From JAGBWK01 sp964490275 (GTDB taxonomy: Bacteria; Bacteroidota; Bacteroidia; Bacteroidales; Muribaculaceae): 11,711 nucleotides of DNA. Within the stretch, counting starts at the first letter, position 1. The number at the start of each line of letters is the position of its first letter. The notes beneath the pieces are model-generated. The model had not been told where the DNA came from. It was given only the letters and a program-made list of their open reading frames with translations, and ran no database searches. The DNA lies in NCBI GenBank assembly GCA_964490275.1, contig CAZBBL010000057.1, forward strand, positions 1 through 11,711, written 5' to 3'. The position numbers were made by a program, and so were the translations under genes. This document shows, in pieces, positions 1 through 6,308 of this stretch.

Positions 1-10
1 TATTGCATAA

Positions 11-721
11 TTATGAGTGTAAATTATATGGATTATCGTTTATGTCTCGTAGTAAATTTCCCCACATTTGAGATGATGAAAACTCCAAAAATGTGTAATT
101 GGGATATTGACTCATTAAATTTTGTATATACACTTTATCGAATGCACAACGTTTGGCGCTGTTAGTATGTATGATAATATACATTAATGCACCACTTATA
201 TCTAAAAAGTCTTCACTTTTAAGGCTTGAGTTTAGATTAATTATCCGTAACTCTTGTTCATACTTCCAATCGGAAGACTTTGAATAGAATAAGTTCTTGG
301 ATTCTCTTTTCATAAACGATTCTATACCGTCTTTTGGGTCGTAAATAATATCAGTTACAATACCTTTATATTTAACATTAGCATAATGCAAGCCATGCAC
401 TTTACAGTGCTCGATAATTTTGTCTTTATTTAAAACTATGCAACAGCCTTCGCCAGCATTAGCATAGTGTCCCCACATTGCGTTGATAGCATATCCATCA
501 TATTTACCATCTCGCGTTAAACTAATCTGTTTTATGTATTTGAGACGCTTTTCTATTTGTGGAATATATTTCCAGGAAGGATTATCACTATCCGCTAAAT
601 ACACATACTTGGTTCTCTCCGAAAAATCGTTCATCTTAGGAAGAGATCCGAATTTTAACTGCATCTTCTCCAATATTTTCGACAAGATGCTAAGTTTGGT
701 ATAATGATATAGATTTCCCAT
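11..721 (-). CDS. DUF2971-family protein of unknown function
   Basis: A complete 236-residue frame with an ATG start. It fits the DUF2971 family by three landmarks: an N-terminal LYHYT (residues 4-8) followed by a short helix, MNDFSE (30-35) where the family usually has a LNDPFE-like motif, the central MWGHYANAGEGCCI (82-95), and WKYEQELRI (152-160). There is no signal peptide or membrane segment, so it is probably cytosolic. The biochemical function of DUF2971 is not established. The start HYT motif faintly resembles the opening of ADP-ribosyltransferase-fold toxins, but that is only a guess. The gene is clearly richer in A+T than the rest of the window, stands alone, and has no co-directional close partner, which suggests horizontal acquisition. 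No exact TAnnTTTG box lies upstream; the closest is TACACTTG at 775-782 (minus strand), one mismatch away. Family call is fairly secure; role unknown. Confidence 0.8.
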   Translation of the reverse strand: MGNLYHYTKLSILSKILEKMQLKFGSLPKMNDFSERTKYVYLADSDNPSWKYIPQIEKRLKYIKQISLTRDGKYDGYAINAMWGHYANAGEGCCIVLNKDKIIEHCKVHGLHYANVKYKGIVTDIIYDPKDGIESFMKRESKNLFYSKSSDWKYEQELRIINLNSSLKSEDFLDISGALMYIIIHTNSAKRCAFDKVYIQNLMSQYPNYTFLEFSSSQMWGNLLRDINDNPYNLHS

Positions 722-756
722 ATTTCGTATCAGTTAAGGTAGCTGAGTATTACGCA

Positions 757-773
757 ATGTTGAATTGCAACAT
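757..773. repeat. Short dyad upstream of the DUF2971 gene
   Basis: ATGTTG (757-762) and CAACAT (768-773) are perfect 6-base inverted arms around a 5-base spacer, 36 bases upstream of the DUF2971 start. It could be an operator half-site pair or chance in AT-rich DNA. Confidence 0.3.
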
Positions 774-892
774 ACAAGTGTAAATGTACTACTTATAATT
801 CATAAACGAATAAATTTAGTAAAAAAATTTACATTTCGTGTCGTAAAACATAAACAGTGCAATAGATTGCGACTATTTTAAGCGTCAACAAT

Positions 893-930
893 CCTACCCG
901 CCTTCAGGCTGCGGGCAGAAGGCGGGTAGG
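893..930. repeat. GC-rich inverted repeat, 13-bp perfect stem
   Basis: The arms CCTACCCGCCTTC (893-905) and GAAGGCGGGTAGG (918-930) are perfect reverse complements around a 12-base loop. The loop region contains a smaller internal repeat, CTGC-GG-GCAG (909-918). No T-run follows on either strand, so it is not a typical intrinsic terminator. It looks like a REP-type intergenic palindrome; whether it recurs in the genome cannot be seen from this window. Confidence 0.75.
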
Positions 931-956
931 CTGACGGGGTGGCGCTATATACGCAG

Positions 957-988
957 CGCAGGGCAGCGCTTCGAAGCGCTGCCCTGCG
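957..988. repeat. 32-base perfect palindrome
   Basis: The left arm CGCAGGGCAGCGCTTC (957-972) is the exact reverse complement of the right arm (973-988). As RNA or single-stranded DNA it would fold as a 14-bp stem with a TCGA loop. It starts 26 bases after the first inverted repeat and lies downstream of the OmpA lipoprotein gene. It lacks a T-tract on either side. It could act as a transcript 3'-end stabiliser, a factor-binding site or a mobile REP-like unit. Confidence 0.8.
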
Positions 989-1002
989 TGGTAAGGGGGA
1001 TG

Positions 1003-1023
1003 GATAAAATCTCGGTGGAGATT
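1003..1023 (-). terminator. Weak intrinsic terminator of the OmpA lipoprotein gene
   Basis: On the minus strand AATCTC-CACC-GAGATT forms a 6-bp stem (1018-1023 with 1008-1013) starting inside the stop codon and running into TTTTATCC. The stem is short and AT-rich, so the call is tentative; the large palindromes further downstream may supply the real 3' end. Confidence 0.35.
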
Positions 1024-1723
1024 ATTGGAGTGTACCGGCGTTGGCTTGCTCAATCATGGTTTCGTCGGCGGTGATGTAGATTTCAACACGACGGTTTTGA
1101 GCGCGACCTTCGGCAGTGTCGTTTGATGCAATATAGTCTTGCATAGGCAGAGGGGTAGCGCTCAAGCGCGATGAAGCGACACCGCTGTTGAGCAGGTAGG
1201 TGTTGACAGCGTTGGCACGTCCGGTAGCCACCTTTTCGTTAGCAGCGTATGTGCCGGTGTTGTCGGTATAGCCATAGATTTGCACATTAGTGTTGGGGTT
1301 GCTAATCAACGATTGTGCAAATGAGGTCAACTGTGTTTTAGCCGAAGAGCTGAGGGTTGTGCCGTTGGTGGGGAACAGGATGCCACCGTTGAAGGTCACT
1401 TTGATAGCTTGCAGACCGTTTGAGTCGGTCACTTGCTCTACGGTTGCTGCGTCGGCCAATTGTTGTTGGAGTTCTTTTTGTTGGTTGTCCATCTTTTTAC
1501 CGATGAGCGCGCCTGCGCCTGCACCTACAACTGCACCGATACCGGCACCAATTGCAGCACCTTTGCCGCCACCGATGAGGGCACCTACGCCGGCACCGAG
1601 GGCGCCACCGCCGCCACCACCAATCAACGCACCTTTACCGGTGTTGGTCATTGATGAGCAGCTTGAGCCCAAAAGCATGCAACCTGCCAAAACTAATGCA
1701 GCAGCTGATTTAATAAATTTCAT
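1022..1723 (-). CDS. Glycine-zipper OmpA-family lipoprotein (YiaD-like)
   Basis: A 233-residue protein. Residues 1-22 form a lipoprotein signal peptide. The acylated cysteine is probably C22 (context LLGSSC); LAGC at C15 is an alternative lipobox. Residues 29-76 are a long glycine-zipper stretch of repeated GALIGGG/GAGIGA units, then a short Gln/Leu-rich helix (about 80-92), then an OmpA C-terminal peptidoglycan-binding domain (about 105-220). That domain has GYTD (151-154) with the diaminopimelate-binding Asp at D154, R169 in the helix where the family has NxxLSxxRA, and AQNRRVEI (208-215). The architecture matches E. coli YiaD and suggests a membrane-anchored protein that grips peptidoglycan. 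The start at 1723 is chosen over an in-frame ATG at 1798 because the signal peptide begins there and a canonical -7 box lies between the two. Abundant GGT/GCT/GCA codons suggest good expression. Confidence 0.88.
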   Translation of the reverse strand: MKFIKSAAALVLAGCMLLGSSCSSMTNTGKGALIGGGGGGALGAGVGALIGGGKGAAIGAGIGAVVGAGAGALIGKKMDNQQKELQQQLADAATVEQVTDSNGLQAIKVTFNGGILFPTNGTTLSSSAKTQLTSFAQSLISNPNTNVQIYGYTDNTGTYAANEKVATGRANAVNTYLLNSGVASSRLSATPLPMQDYIASNDTAEGRAQNRRVEIYITADETMIEQANAGTLQ

Positions 1724-1773
1724 TGCAAATAGGGTTTTTAGGTTAATAATTGTGGGTATTTTGATATTTCGTG

Positions 1774-1781
1774 CAAAGATA
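1774..1781 (-). promoter_or_regulatory. -7 promoter box of the OmpA lipoprotein gene
   Basis: The minus strand reads TATCTTTG, an exact match to the Bacteroidota -7 consensus TAnnTTTG, about 50 bases upstream of the chosen start. No clear -33 TTTG is visible at the usual spacing. Confidence 0.65.
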
Positions 1782-1893
1782 GAAAAAACATCCGTCATTT
1801 TGATAAATATAGTGATTTTTGACTTCGTAATTTTCCCATAATTTTTTGATAATCTTTTTGATGATAGATATAGCTATGCACGAAAATTTTGTG

Positions 1894-1901
1894 TAAGTTT
1901 G
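1894..1901 (+). promoter_or_regulatory. -7 promoter box of the EamA permease gene
   Basis: TAAGTTTG matches TAnnTTTG exactly and sits 32 bases before the ATG at 1934. No convincing -33 element is seen at the usual spacing. Confidence 0.6.
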
Positions 1902-1933
1902 CGCTATAATTTCTAAATACAGAGATTCCGAAA

Positions 1934-2875
1934 ATGCAATTTAACCCCATTTCTTACAGTCGCAAACAGCGTTCCAACCTTTGGTCTCACCTCGGAGCCT
2001 TGTTGGCCATTGCCATTTGGGGCACTACATTTGTATCGACCAAAGTGTTGCTCGACAACGGCCTGCACGCCGTCGAAATATATATCTACCGCTTTTTGTT
2101 GGCCTATCTGATTTTGGTCGCCGTGTGCCACAAACAATGGCGTGCCAACTCGCTCCGCGACGAATTTCTTTTCATGGTGTGTGGCCTCTGTGGCGGTTCA
2201 ATCTATTTCATCGCCGAAAACACTGCCCTCAACTATACTTTGGTCTCTAACGTATCTCTGCTCACCACCCTATCGCCGCTGCTGACCACGCTGCTCATAG
2301 GCCTGCTCTACAAAAACGAGCGTCCGGGCCGATGGGTCTACGCAGGGTCGTTTGTAGCCATAGTAGGCGTAGCTTGTATAATATTTAAGGAGGGATTCAA
2401 TTTAAAAGTGATGCCCTTGGGCGACATGTTGGCGCTGTCGGCTGCCGTCTCGTGGGCCATATATAGCATCGTGTTGAGAAAAGTCAATGCTACCTACAGC
2501 AGCCTCTTCATTACACGCAAAACATTTTTCTACGGCTTGCTCACAGCCATCCCCTTCATGGCCTTCGAGCCGCAAATATGCTCGCCGGCAGTATTGCTAC
2601 GCCCCATCGTAGCCGGCAACCTGCTCTTTTTGGGCGTCATGGGTTCGATGGTAGCCTACCTCATTTGGGCAGCCACCGTCAAAACAATGGGCGCCATCAA
2701 AGCCTCAAACTATCTCTACTTCCAGCCTATCGTCACGATGATATTCTCAGCCATGCTGTTTGTCGACGACCCGTTGACCCCCATTGGCTGCCTCGGTTGC
2801 ATATTGATTATCGGAGGCGTATGGTTTGGCGACAAGATGTCGCGCCGCATGCAGCCCCTCAACTCCAACCTTTAA
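1934..2875 (+). CDS. EamA/DMT-superfamily inner-membrane transporter
   Basis: A 313-residue, strongly hydrophobic protein with about ten predicted membrane helices. It falls into two EamA-like halves (about residues 19-151 and 163-298), the usual size and duplicated structure of drug/metabolite transporters. The first half opens with AIAIWGTTFVSTKVLL, the typical helix-1 W-G-x-x-F motif of EamA, and contains ENTALNYT...LTTLSPLLTTLL. The second half repeats it with LSAAVSWAIYSIVLRKV and ASNYLYFQPIVTMIFS. The C-terminus after about residue 300 is short and basic (cytoplasmic). The substrate cannot be told from sequence; family members export amino acids, metabolites or drugs. The gene is divergent from the OmpA lipoprotein gene and convergent with the AlkD-like gene. 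Start at 1934 is supported by the -7 box and by the lack of an earlier in-frame ATG. Confidence 0.9.
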   Translation: MQFNPISYSRKQRSNLWSHLGALLAIAIWGTTFVSTKVLLDNGLHAVEIYIYRFLLAYLILVAVCHKQWRANSLRDEFLFMVCGLCGGSIYFIAENTALNYTLVSNVSLLTTLSPLLTTLLIGLLYKNERPGRWVYAGSFVAIVGVACIIFKEGFNLKVMPLGDMLALSAAVSWAIYSIVLRKVNATYSSLFITRKTFFYGLLTAIPFMAFEPQICSPAVLLRPIVAGNLLFLGVMGSMVAYLIWAATVKTMGAIKASNYLYFQPIVTMIFSAMLFVDDPLTPIGCLGCILIIGGVWFGDKMSRRMQPLNSNL

Positions 2876-3420
2876 TTCTCCTCGGCATACCATTCAGCGT
2901 CGGCCTTGACCATCGCGGCCAATGAGCGAGTCAAAGGCTCGTCGCGTTGTAGCTCGGCATCGGCCATCGCCAAAGCTCGAGCAAAATCGCTCTCGACACG
3001 GCTATACACCAATCGCAACGCCATATAGCGCTCAATCGCACGCTCCGACCCGCCAAGACGCGTCAGCAGTCGGTCGACGTCGCCACTACGACGCACAGCG
3101 CGATGCACAAAATTGTCGGCAACCTCAACATCGCTAATAGTCTCGGCCATCTCCATCAAATGGTCAGAGGTCAATTGTGCCGCCGACATCAACATCGGAG
3201 CCAACAGCCGGCTCTCGCGAGTAGTATCGTTGGCCCACAACTGCTCGGCCAACTCATCATCCTCGCCCAATTGGCGAGCTATGTCGGCGATTTGAGGCAG
3301 ATTGAGCCCGAAAATAATACGATAAGGCGAACCGTTGCGGCGCATATAATCGGCCAAAACGCCGTTGCGCATGGCAAAAAATTGGCGTTTCACTGATTGC
3401 AATTTATTGAAGTCGGTCAT
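2872..3420 (-). CDS. AlkD-like DNA alkylation repair / HEAT-repeat protein
   Basis: A 182-residue, helix-rich protein without signal or membrane segments. The order of elements, including FGLNLPQIADIARQL (37-51) and LAEQLWANDTTRESRLLAPMLM (57-78), matches the AlkD/DNA-alkylation-repair family, whose HEAT-like repeats wrap DNA and help remove alkylated bases. It is shorter than typical AlkD proteins. Where Bacillus AlkD has the catalytic WDLVD motif, this protein by my alignment reads VEVAD (98-102), keeping the last Asp (D102) but losing the Trp. Repair activity is therefore uncertain, and it could be a HEAT-repeat binding protein. It is convergent with the permease gene and divergent from the PBP gene. 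Its codons prefer TTG/GAT/GAG, unlike the C-ending codons of the plus-strand genes. Confidence 0.7.
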   Translation of the reverse strand: MTDFNKLQSVKRQFFAMRNGVLADYMRRNGSPYRIIFGLNLPQIADIARQLGEDDELAEQLWANDTTRESRLLAPMLMSAAQLTSDHLMEMAETISDVEVADNFVHRAVRRSGDVDRLLTRLGGSERAIERYMALRLVYSRVESDFARALAMADAELQRDEPLTRSLAAMVKADAEWYAEEN

Positions 3421-3442
3421 GTCGTTTGGCTTTATTACACTA

Positions 3443-3450
3443 CAAAATTA
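3443..3450 (-). promoter_or_regulatory. -7 promoter box of the AlkD-like gene
   Basis: The minus strand reads TAATTTTG, matching TAnnTTTG, 22 bases upstream of the ATG. It would give a very short 5' untranslated region. A -33 element is not evident. Confidence 0.55.
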
Positions 3451-3493
3451 ATAAAATTATACTATCGAAGCGCTGATTACCCAAAATAATTCA

Positions 3494-3501
3494 TACCTTT
3501 G
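3494..3501 (+). promoter_or_regulatory. -7 promoter box of the PBP gene
   Basis: TACCTTTG matches TAnnTTTG exactly, 23 bases before the ATG at 3525, in the same 104-base gap as the divergent AlkD-like promoter. No clear -33 element. Confidence 0.6.
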
Positions 3502-3524
3502 TATTTGGCTTACTATGCAAACCA

Positions 3525-6137
3525 ATGGAGAAAGAAACCAACCGACTTAACACTATAAACCAAGGCGTCGTCTTAGGAAACCGTCGACGCAACAGCTATG
3601 ATGAACGTCACGACCGCAACGACGATGACGATGACGACCGTTACAACCGCCGACACAGCCGTCGACAATACGACGATGACGACGACCGCTACGACGACGA
3701 TGACGACCAATACGACCCCTACAACCGCCATAGCCGCAAAGACTATGGATATGACAGCCATGGCCGCCGACGCCACAAATCGCCCGAACGCGAAGCCCGC
3801 AACCAACTCATCGTGCGTCGAATGTGGAAAACCTTCTGCATCGGATTTGGCTTGCTGCTGCTCTTCTTCATACTAATATATAATGGTATCATCGGCTACA
3901 TGCCCGACATCGAAGAGCTCAAAAACCCAACCGACAAATTTGCTACCGTCATCTATACCGCCGACGGCGAAGAAATGGGACGCTACTTCCGCAACACCGG
4001 CAACCGCGTCTATGCCGACTATGCCGACATCTCCCAACACGTCATCGACGCCCTTATCGCTACCGAAGACTCTCGCTTCGAAGAACACTCCGGCATCGAC
4101 ATCCGTGCCTTTGGCCGCGTATTGTTCAAAACCCTGTTGATGCACAACAAAAACGCCGGAGGTGGCTCCACACTTACACAGCAACTTGCCAAACAGCTCT
4201 ACTCGCCTTCGTCGTCGGGCTTCTTCAGCCGCATGATTCAAAAACCCGTCGAATGGATGATAGCCATCAAGCTCGAACGCTTCTATTCAAAAGAGGAAAT
4301 CCTCAAAATGTATCTCAACCAATTCGACTTCCTCTACAACGCCGTCGGCATCCAATCGGCCGCCAACGTCTACTTCAGCAAAGACGCCTCTGAGCTTACC
4401 ATCGAAGAAGCCGCTATGCTCGTCGGCATGGTTAAAAACCCCGCCTACTACAACCCCGTACGCCACCCCGAGCGTACCCGCCAACGCCGCAACACCGTCT
4501 TCGACCAAATGGTCAAAAACAATAAGCTCACACAAGCCGAAGCCGACTCGCTCAAACAGCTGCCGCTGACGCTCCACTTCCATCGCGTTGACCACAAAGA
4601 CGGTCTTGCCCCCTACTTCCGCGAAGAGCTCCGACGCATGCTCACCGCCAAAAAGCCCGACCGCAGCAACTACTACGCCTGGGAAAAACAAAAATTTGTC
4701 GACGACTCCATCGCTTGGATTGAGAACCCCCTCTTTGGTTGGGTCGAGAAAAACCCCAAAGCCGACGGCTCAAAATACGACATCTACTCCGACGGCTTGA
4801 AAATATATACGACCATCGACTCGCGCATGCAGCGCTATGCCGAAGAAGCCGTCGAAGAACACATGGCCGACCTCCAACGCCGATTCTTCAGCGAAAAACG
4901 CGGCGTCAAAGGCGCCCCCTACTCCTCAAATCGCGACGAGCTCTCTCAAGCCCAACTCGAACGCCTCATCCAGACAGCCATCAAACAGTCTGACCGCTAT
5001 CGCGTCATGAAAAAAGCCGGCTGCTCCGACGCCGAAATCTCTCGCGCATTCAACACCCCGCGAGAAATGGACGTATTCACCTACAACGGAGTTAGAGACA
5101 CCGTCATGACTCCCCGCGACTCCATACTTTATCAAAAACACTTCCTACGTTGCGGATTCATGTCGATGGACCCCAAAACCGGCTACGTCAAAGCCTACGT
5201 CGGCGGCCCCAACTTCAACTACTTCCAATACGACATGGTCTCGACCGGTCGACGTCAAGTAGGTTCGACAATCAAGCCCTACCTCTATGCCTACGCCATG
5301 GACGAAGGCTACACCCCCTGCGACGCATTCCTCAACGTGCAGCCCGTCTACACCGACGAAGCCGGCAACGCCTGGGCTCCCCGCAACTCCGGCTCAGCCC
5401 GCGTCGGCGAAATGGTAACACTACGTTGGGCCTTAACCAACTCCAACAACTGGATTTCGGCCCGACTGATGCACGCCCTCAAACCCGCCACACTCGTCAG
5501 ATACCTCCACAACTTTGGCATCACCAACAAAATCGACCCCGTCATGTCGCTCTGCTTGGGCGTCTGCGACGTCTCCGTGCGCGAAATGGTCGGCGCCTAC
5601 ACAGCCTTCGCCAACAAAGGCATCCGCTCCACTCCAGTCTACGTAACCGCTATAGCCGACGCCAACGGCAACATCATATCCGAGTTCTCAACCAACCACG
5701 TCGAAGTGTTGACCGAAAAAGGTCACCAACGCATCCTCTCAATGCTCAAAGACGTCATCGACTACGGTACCGGTAACCGCGTACGCCGCGCCCCCTACAA
5801 CATCACCGCTCAAATGGGCGGCAAAACCGGTACGACCAACTACAATGCCGACGGTTGGTTTATGGGCTTCACCCCCGACCTCGTATCGGGCGTCTGGGTA
5901 GGCGGCGAAGAACGCTACATCCACTTCAACACCATGGCCAACGGTCAAGGCGCCTCAATGGCCCTACCTATCTACGGCCTCTACATGAAGAAAGTCTATG
6001 CCGACCCATCCCTCCCCTATAAGCAAACAACTCGATTCTCCGAACCGACATTCAACCTCTGCCAAGGCGAATACTACGGCGACTACGAAGAGGAGGAAGT
6101 CGAAGCCGACGAAGGCTTCGACGGAGCTTTCGACTAA
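3525..6137 (+). CDS. mrcA: Class A penicillin-binding protein (PBP1A)
   Basis: An 870-residue bifunctional peptidoglycan synthase that polymerises lipid II and cross-links peptide stems. The cytoplasmic N-terminus (about 1-100) is unusually long and charged, with Asp runs at 33-38, 50-54 and 57-61 mixed with Arg/Tyr/His. One membrane helix spans about 103-121. The GT51 domain follows: EDSRFEEHSGID (181-192, catalytic E181), GGSTLTQQLAKQ (213-224) and ERFYSKEEILKMYLNQ (251-266). The transpeptidase domain has the nucleophile motif STIK (S581-K584), SNN (640-642) and KTGT (767-770). The C-terminus is acidic (EEEEVEADEGFDGAFD). All catalytic motifs are intact. It has its own -7 box upstream and an intrinsic terminator downstream, so it is probably monocistronic, next to an OmpA-type protein that also contacts peptidoglycan. 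Codons end overwhelmingly in C. The gene symbol follows the general class A naming. Confidence 0.95.
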   Translation: MEKETNRLNTINQGVVLGNRRRNSYDERHDRNDDDDDDRYNRRHSRRQYDDDDDRYDDDDDQYDPYNRHSRKDYGYDSHGRRRHKSPEREARNQLIVRRMWKTFCIGFGLLLLFFILIYNGIIGYMPDIEELKNPTDKFATVIYTADGEEMGRYFRNTGNRVYADYADISQHVIDALIATEDSRFEEHSGIDIRAFGRVLFKTLLMHNKNAGGGSTLTQQLAKQLYSPSSSGFFSRMIQKPVEWMIAIKLERFYSKEEILKMYLNQFDFLYNAVGIQSAANVYFSKDASELTIEEAAMLVGMVKNPAYYNPVRHPERTRQRRNTVFDQMVKNNKLTQAEADSLKQLPLTLHFHRVDHKDGLAPYFREELRRMLTAKKPDRSNYYAWEKQKFVDDSIAWIENPLFGWVEKNPKADGSKYDIYSDGLKIYTTIDSRMQRYAEEAVEEHMADLQRRFFSEKRGVKGAPYSSNRDELSQAQLERLIQTAIKQSDRYRVMKKAGCSDAEISRAFNTPREMDVFTYNGVRDTVMTPRDSILYQKHFLRCGFMSMDPKTGYVKAYVGGPNFNYFQYDMVSTGRRQVGSTIKPYLYAYAMDEGYTPCDAFLNVQPVYTDEAGNAWAPRNSGSARVGEMVTLRWALTNSNNWISARLMHALKPATLVRYLHNFGITNKIDPVMSLCLGVCDVSVREMVGAYTAFANKGIRSTPVYVTAIADANGNIISEFSTNHVEVLTEKGHQRILSMLKDVIDYGTGNRVRRAPYNITAQMGGKTGTTNYNADGWFMGFTPDLVSGVWVGGEERYIHFNTMANGQGASMALPIYGLYMKKVYADPSLPYKQTTRFSEPTFNLCQGEYYGDYEEEEVEADEGFDGAFD

Positions 6138-6155
6138 TCACAACTTTTACCCCAC

Positions 6156-6200
6156 AACGCCCCCTTCGAACAAAATCACGAAGGGGGCGTTATTATTTTA
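6156..6200 (+). terminator. Intrinsic terminator after the PBP gene
   Basis: AACGCCCCCTTCG (6156-6168) pairs perfectly with CGAAGGGGGCGTT (6179-6191) around a 10-base A-rich loop, followed by ATTATTTTA. The hairpin begins 18 bases after the stop codon. A 13-bp GC-rich stem with a T-rich tail is convincing. Confidence 0.85.
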
Positions 6201-6251
6201 CATCGCAGCGACCGGGCTGCAATCTATCCTCACAATTCAACTTCCTCCCGG

Positions 6252-6277
6252 CAACAGCTTACATCAACAGCTTACAC
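6252..6277 (+). repeat. Tandem 13-base repeat in the ompA-like 5' region
   Basis: CAACAGCTTACAT (6252-6264) and CAACAGCTTACAC (6265-6277) follow each other directly and differ only in the last base. They lie 31 bases upstream of the ATG at 6309, probably within the 5' untranslated region or promoter of the outer-membrane protein gene. A paired regulator site or small-RNA target is possible but unproven. Confidence 0.6.
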
Positions 6278-6308
6278 AAACACTATCAACTCGAAAAAAC
6301 TCTCTCCC

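Larger units (their letters stand above)
722..1021. other. 300-base intergenic region without a gene
   Basis: I see no coding frame that looks real here. The left half (722-890) is very AT-rich and holds a small dyad (757-773) upstream of the DUF2971 gene. The right half holds two GC-rich perfect inverted repeats (893-930 and 957-988) and a weak terminator-like hairpin touching the stop codon of the OmpA lipoprotein gene. The composition break near 890 may mark the edge of an acquired segment. Confidence 0.6.

Noticed and set aside
893..988. Palindromes as ordinary intrinsic terminators
   Set aside because: No T-run follows the stems on either strand.
1724..1798. Longer start for the OmpA lipoprotein at 1798
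   Set aside because: The extra 25 residues precede a clear lipoprotein signal peptide, and a canonical -7 box lies inside them.
1290..1841. 183-codon plus-strand frame opposite the OmpA lipoprotein
   Set aside because: It is the antisense of the glycine-zipper repeats, giving a low-complexity Pro/Ala protein.
3597..3722. GAC/GAT repeat tract as a CRISPR or non-coding satellite
   Set aside because: The repeats are in frame within the PBP N-terminus and have no spacer structure.
5150..5776. 208-codon plus-strand frame inside the PBP gene
   Set aside because: An Arg-rich out-of-frame reading of C-rich codons; the PBP frame has all motifs.
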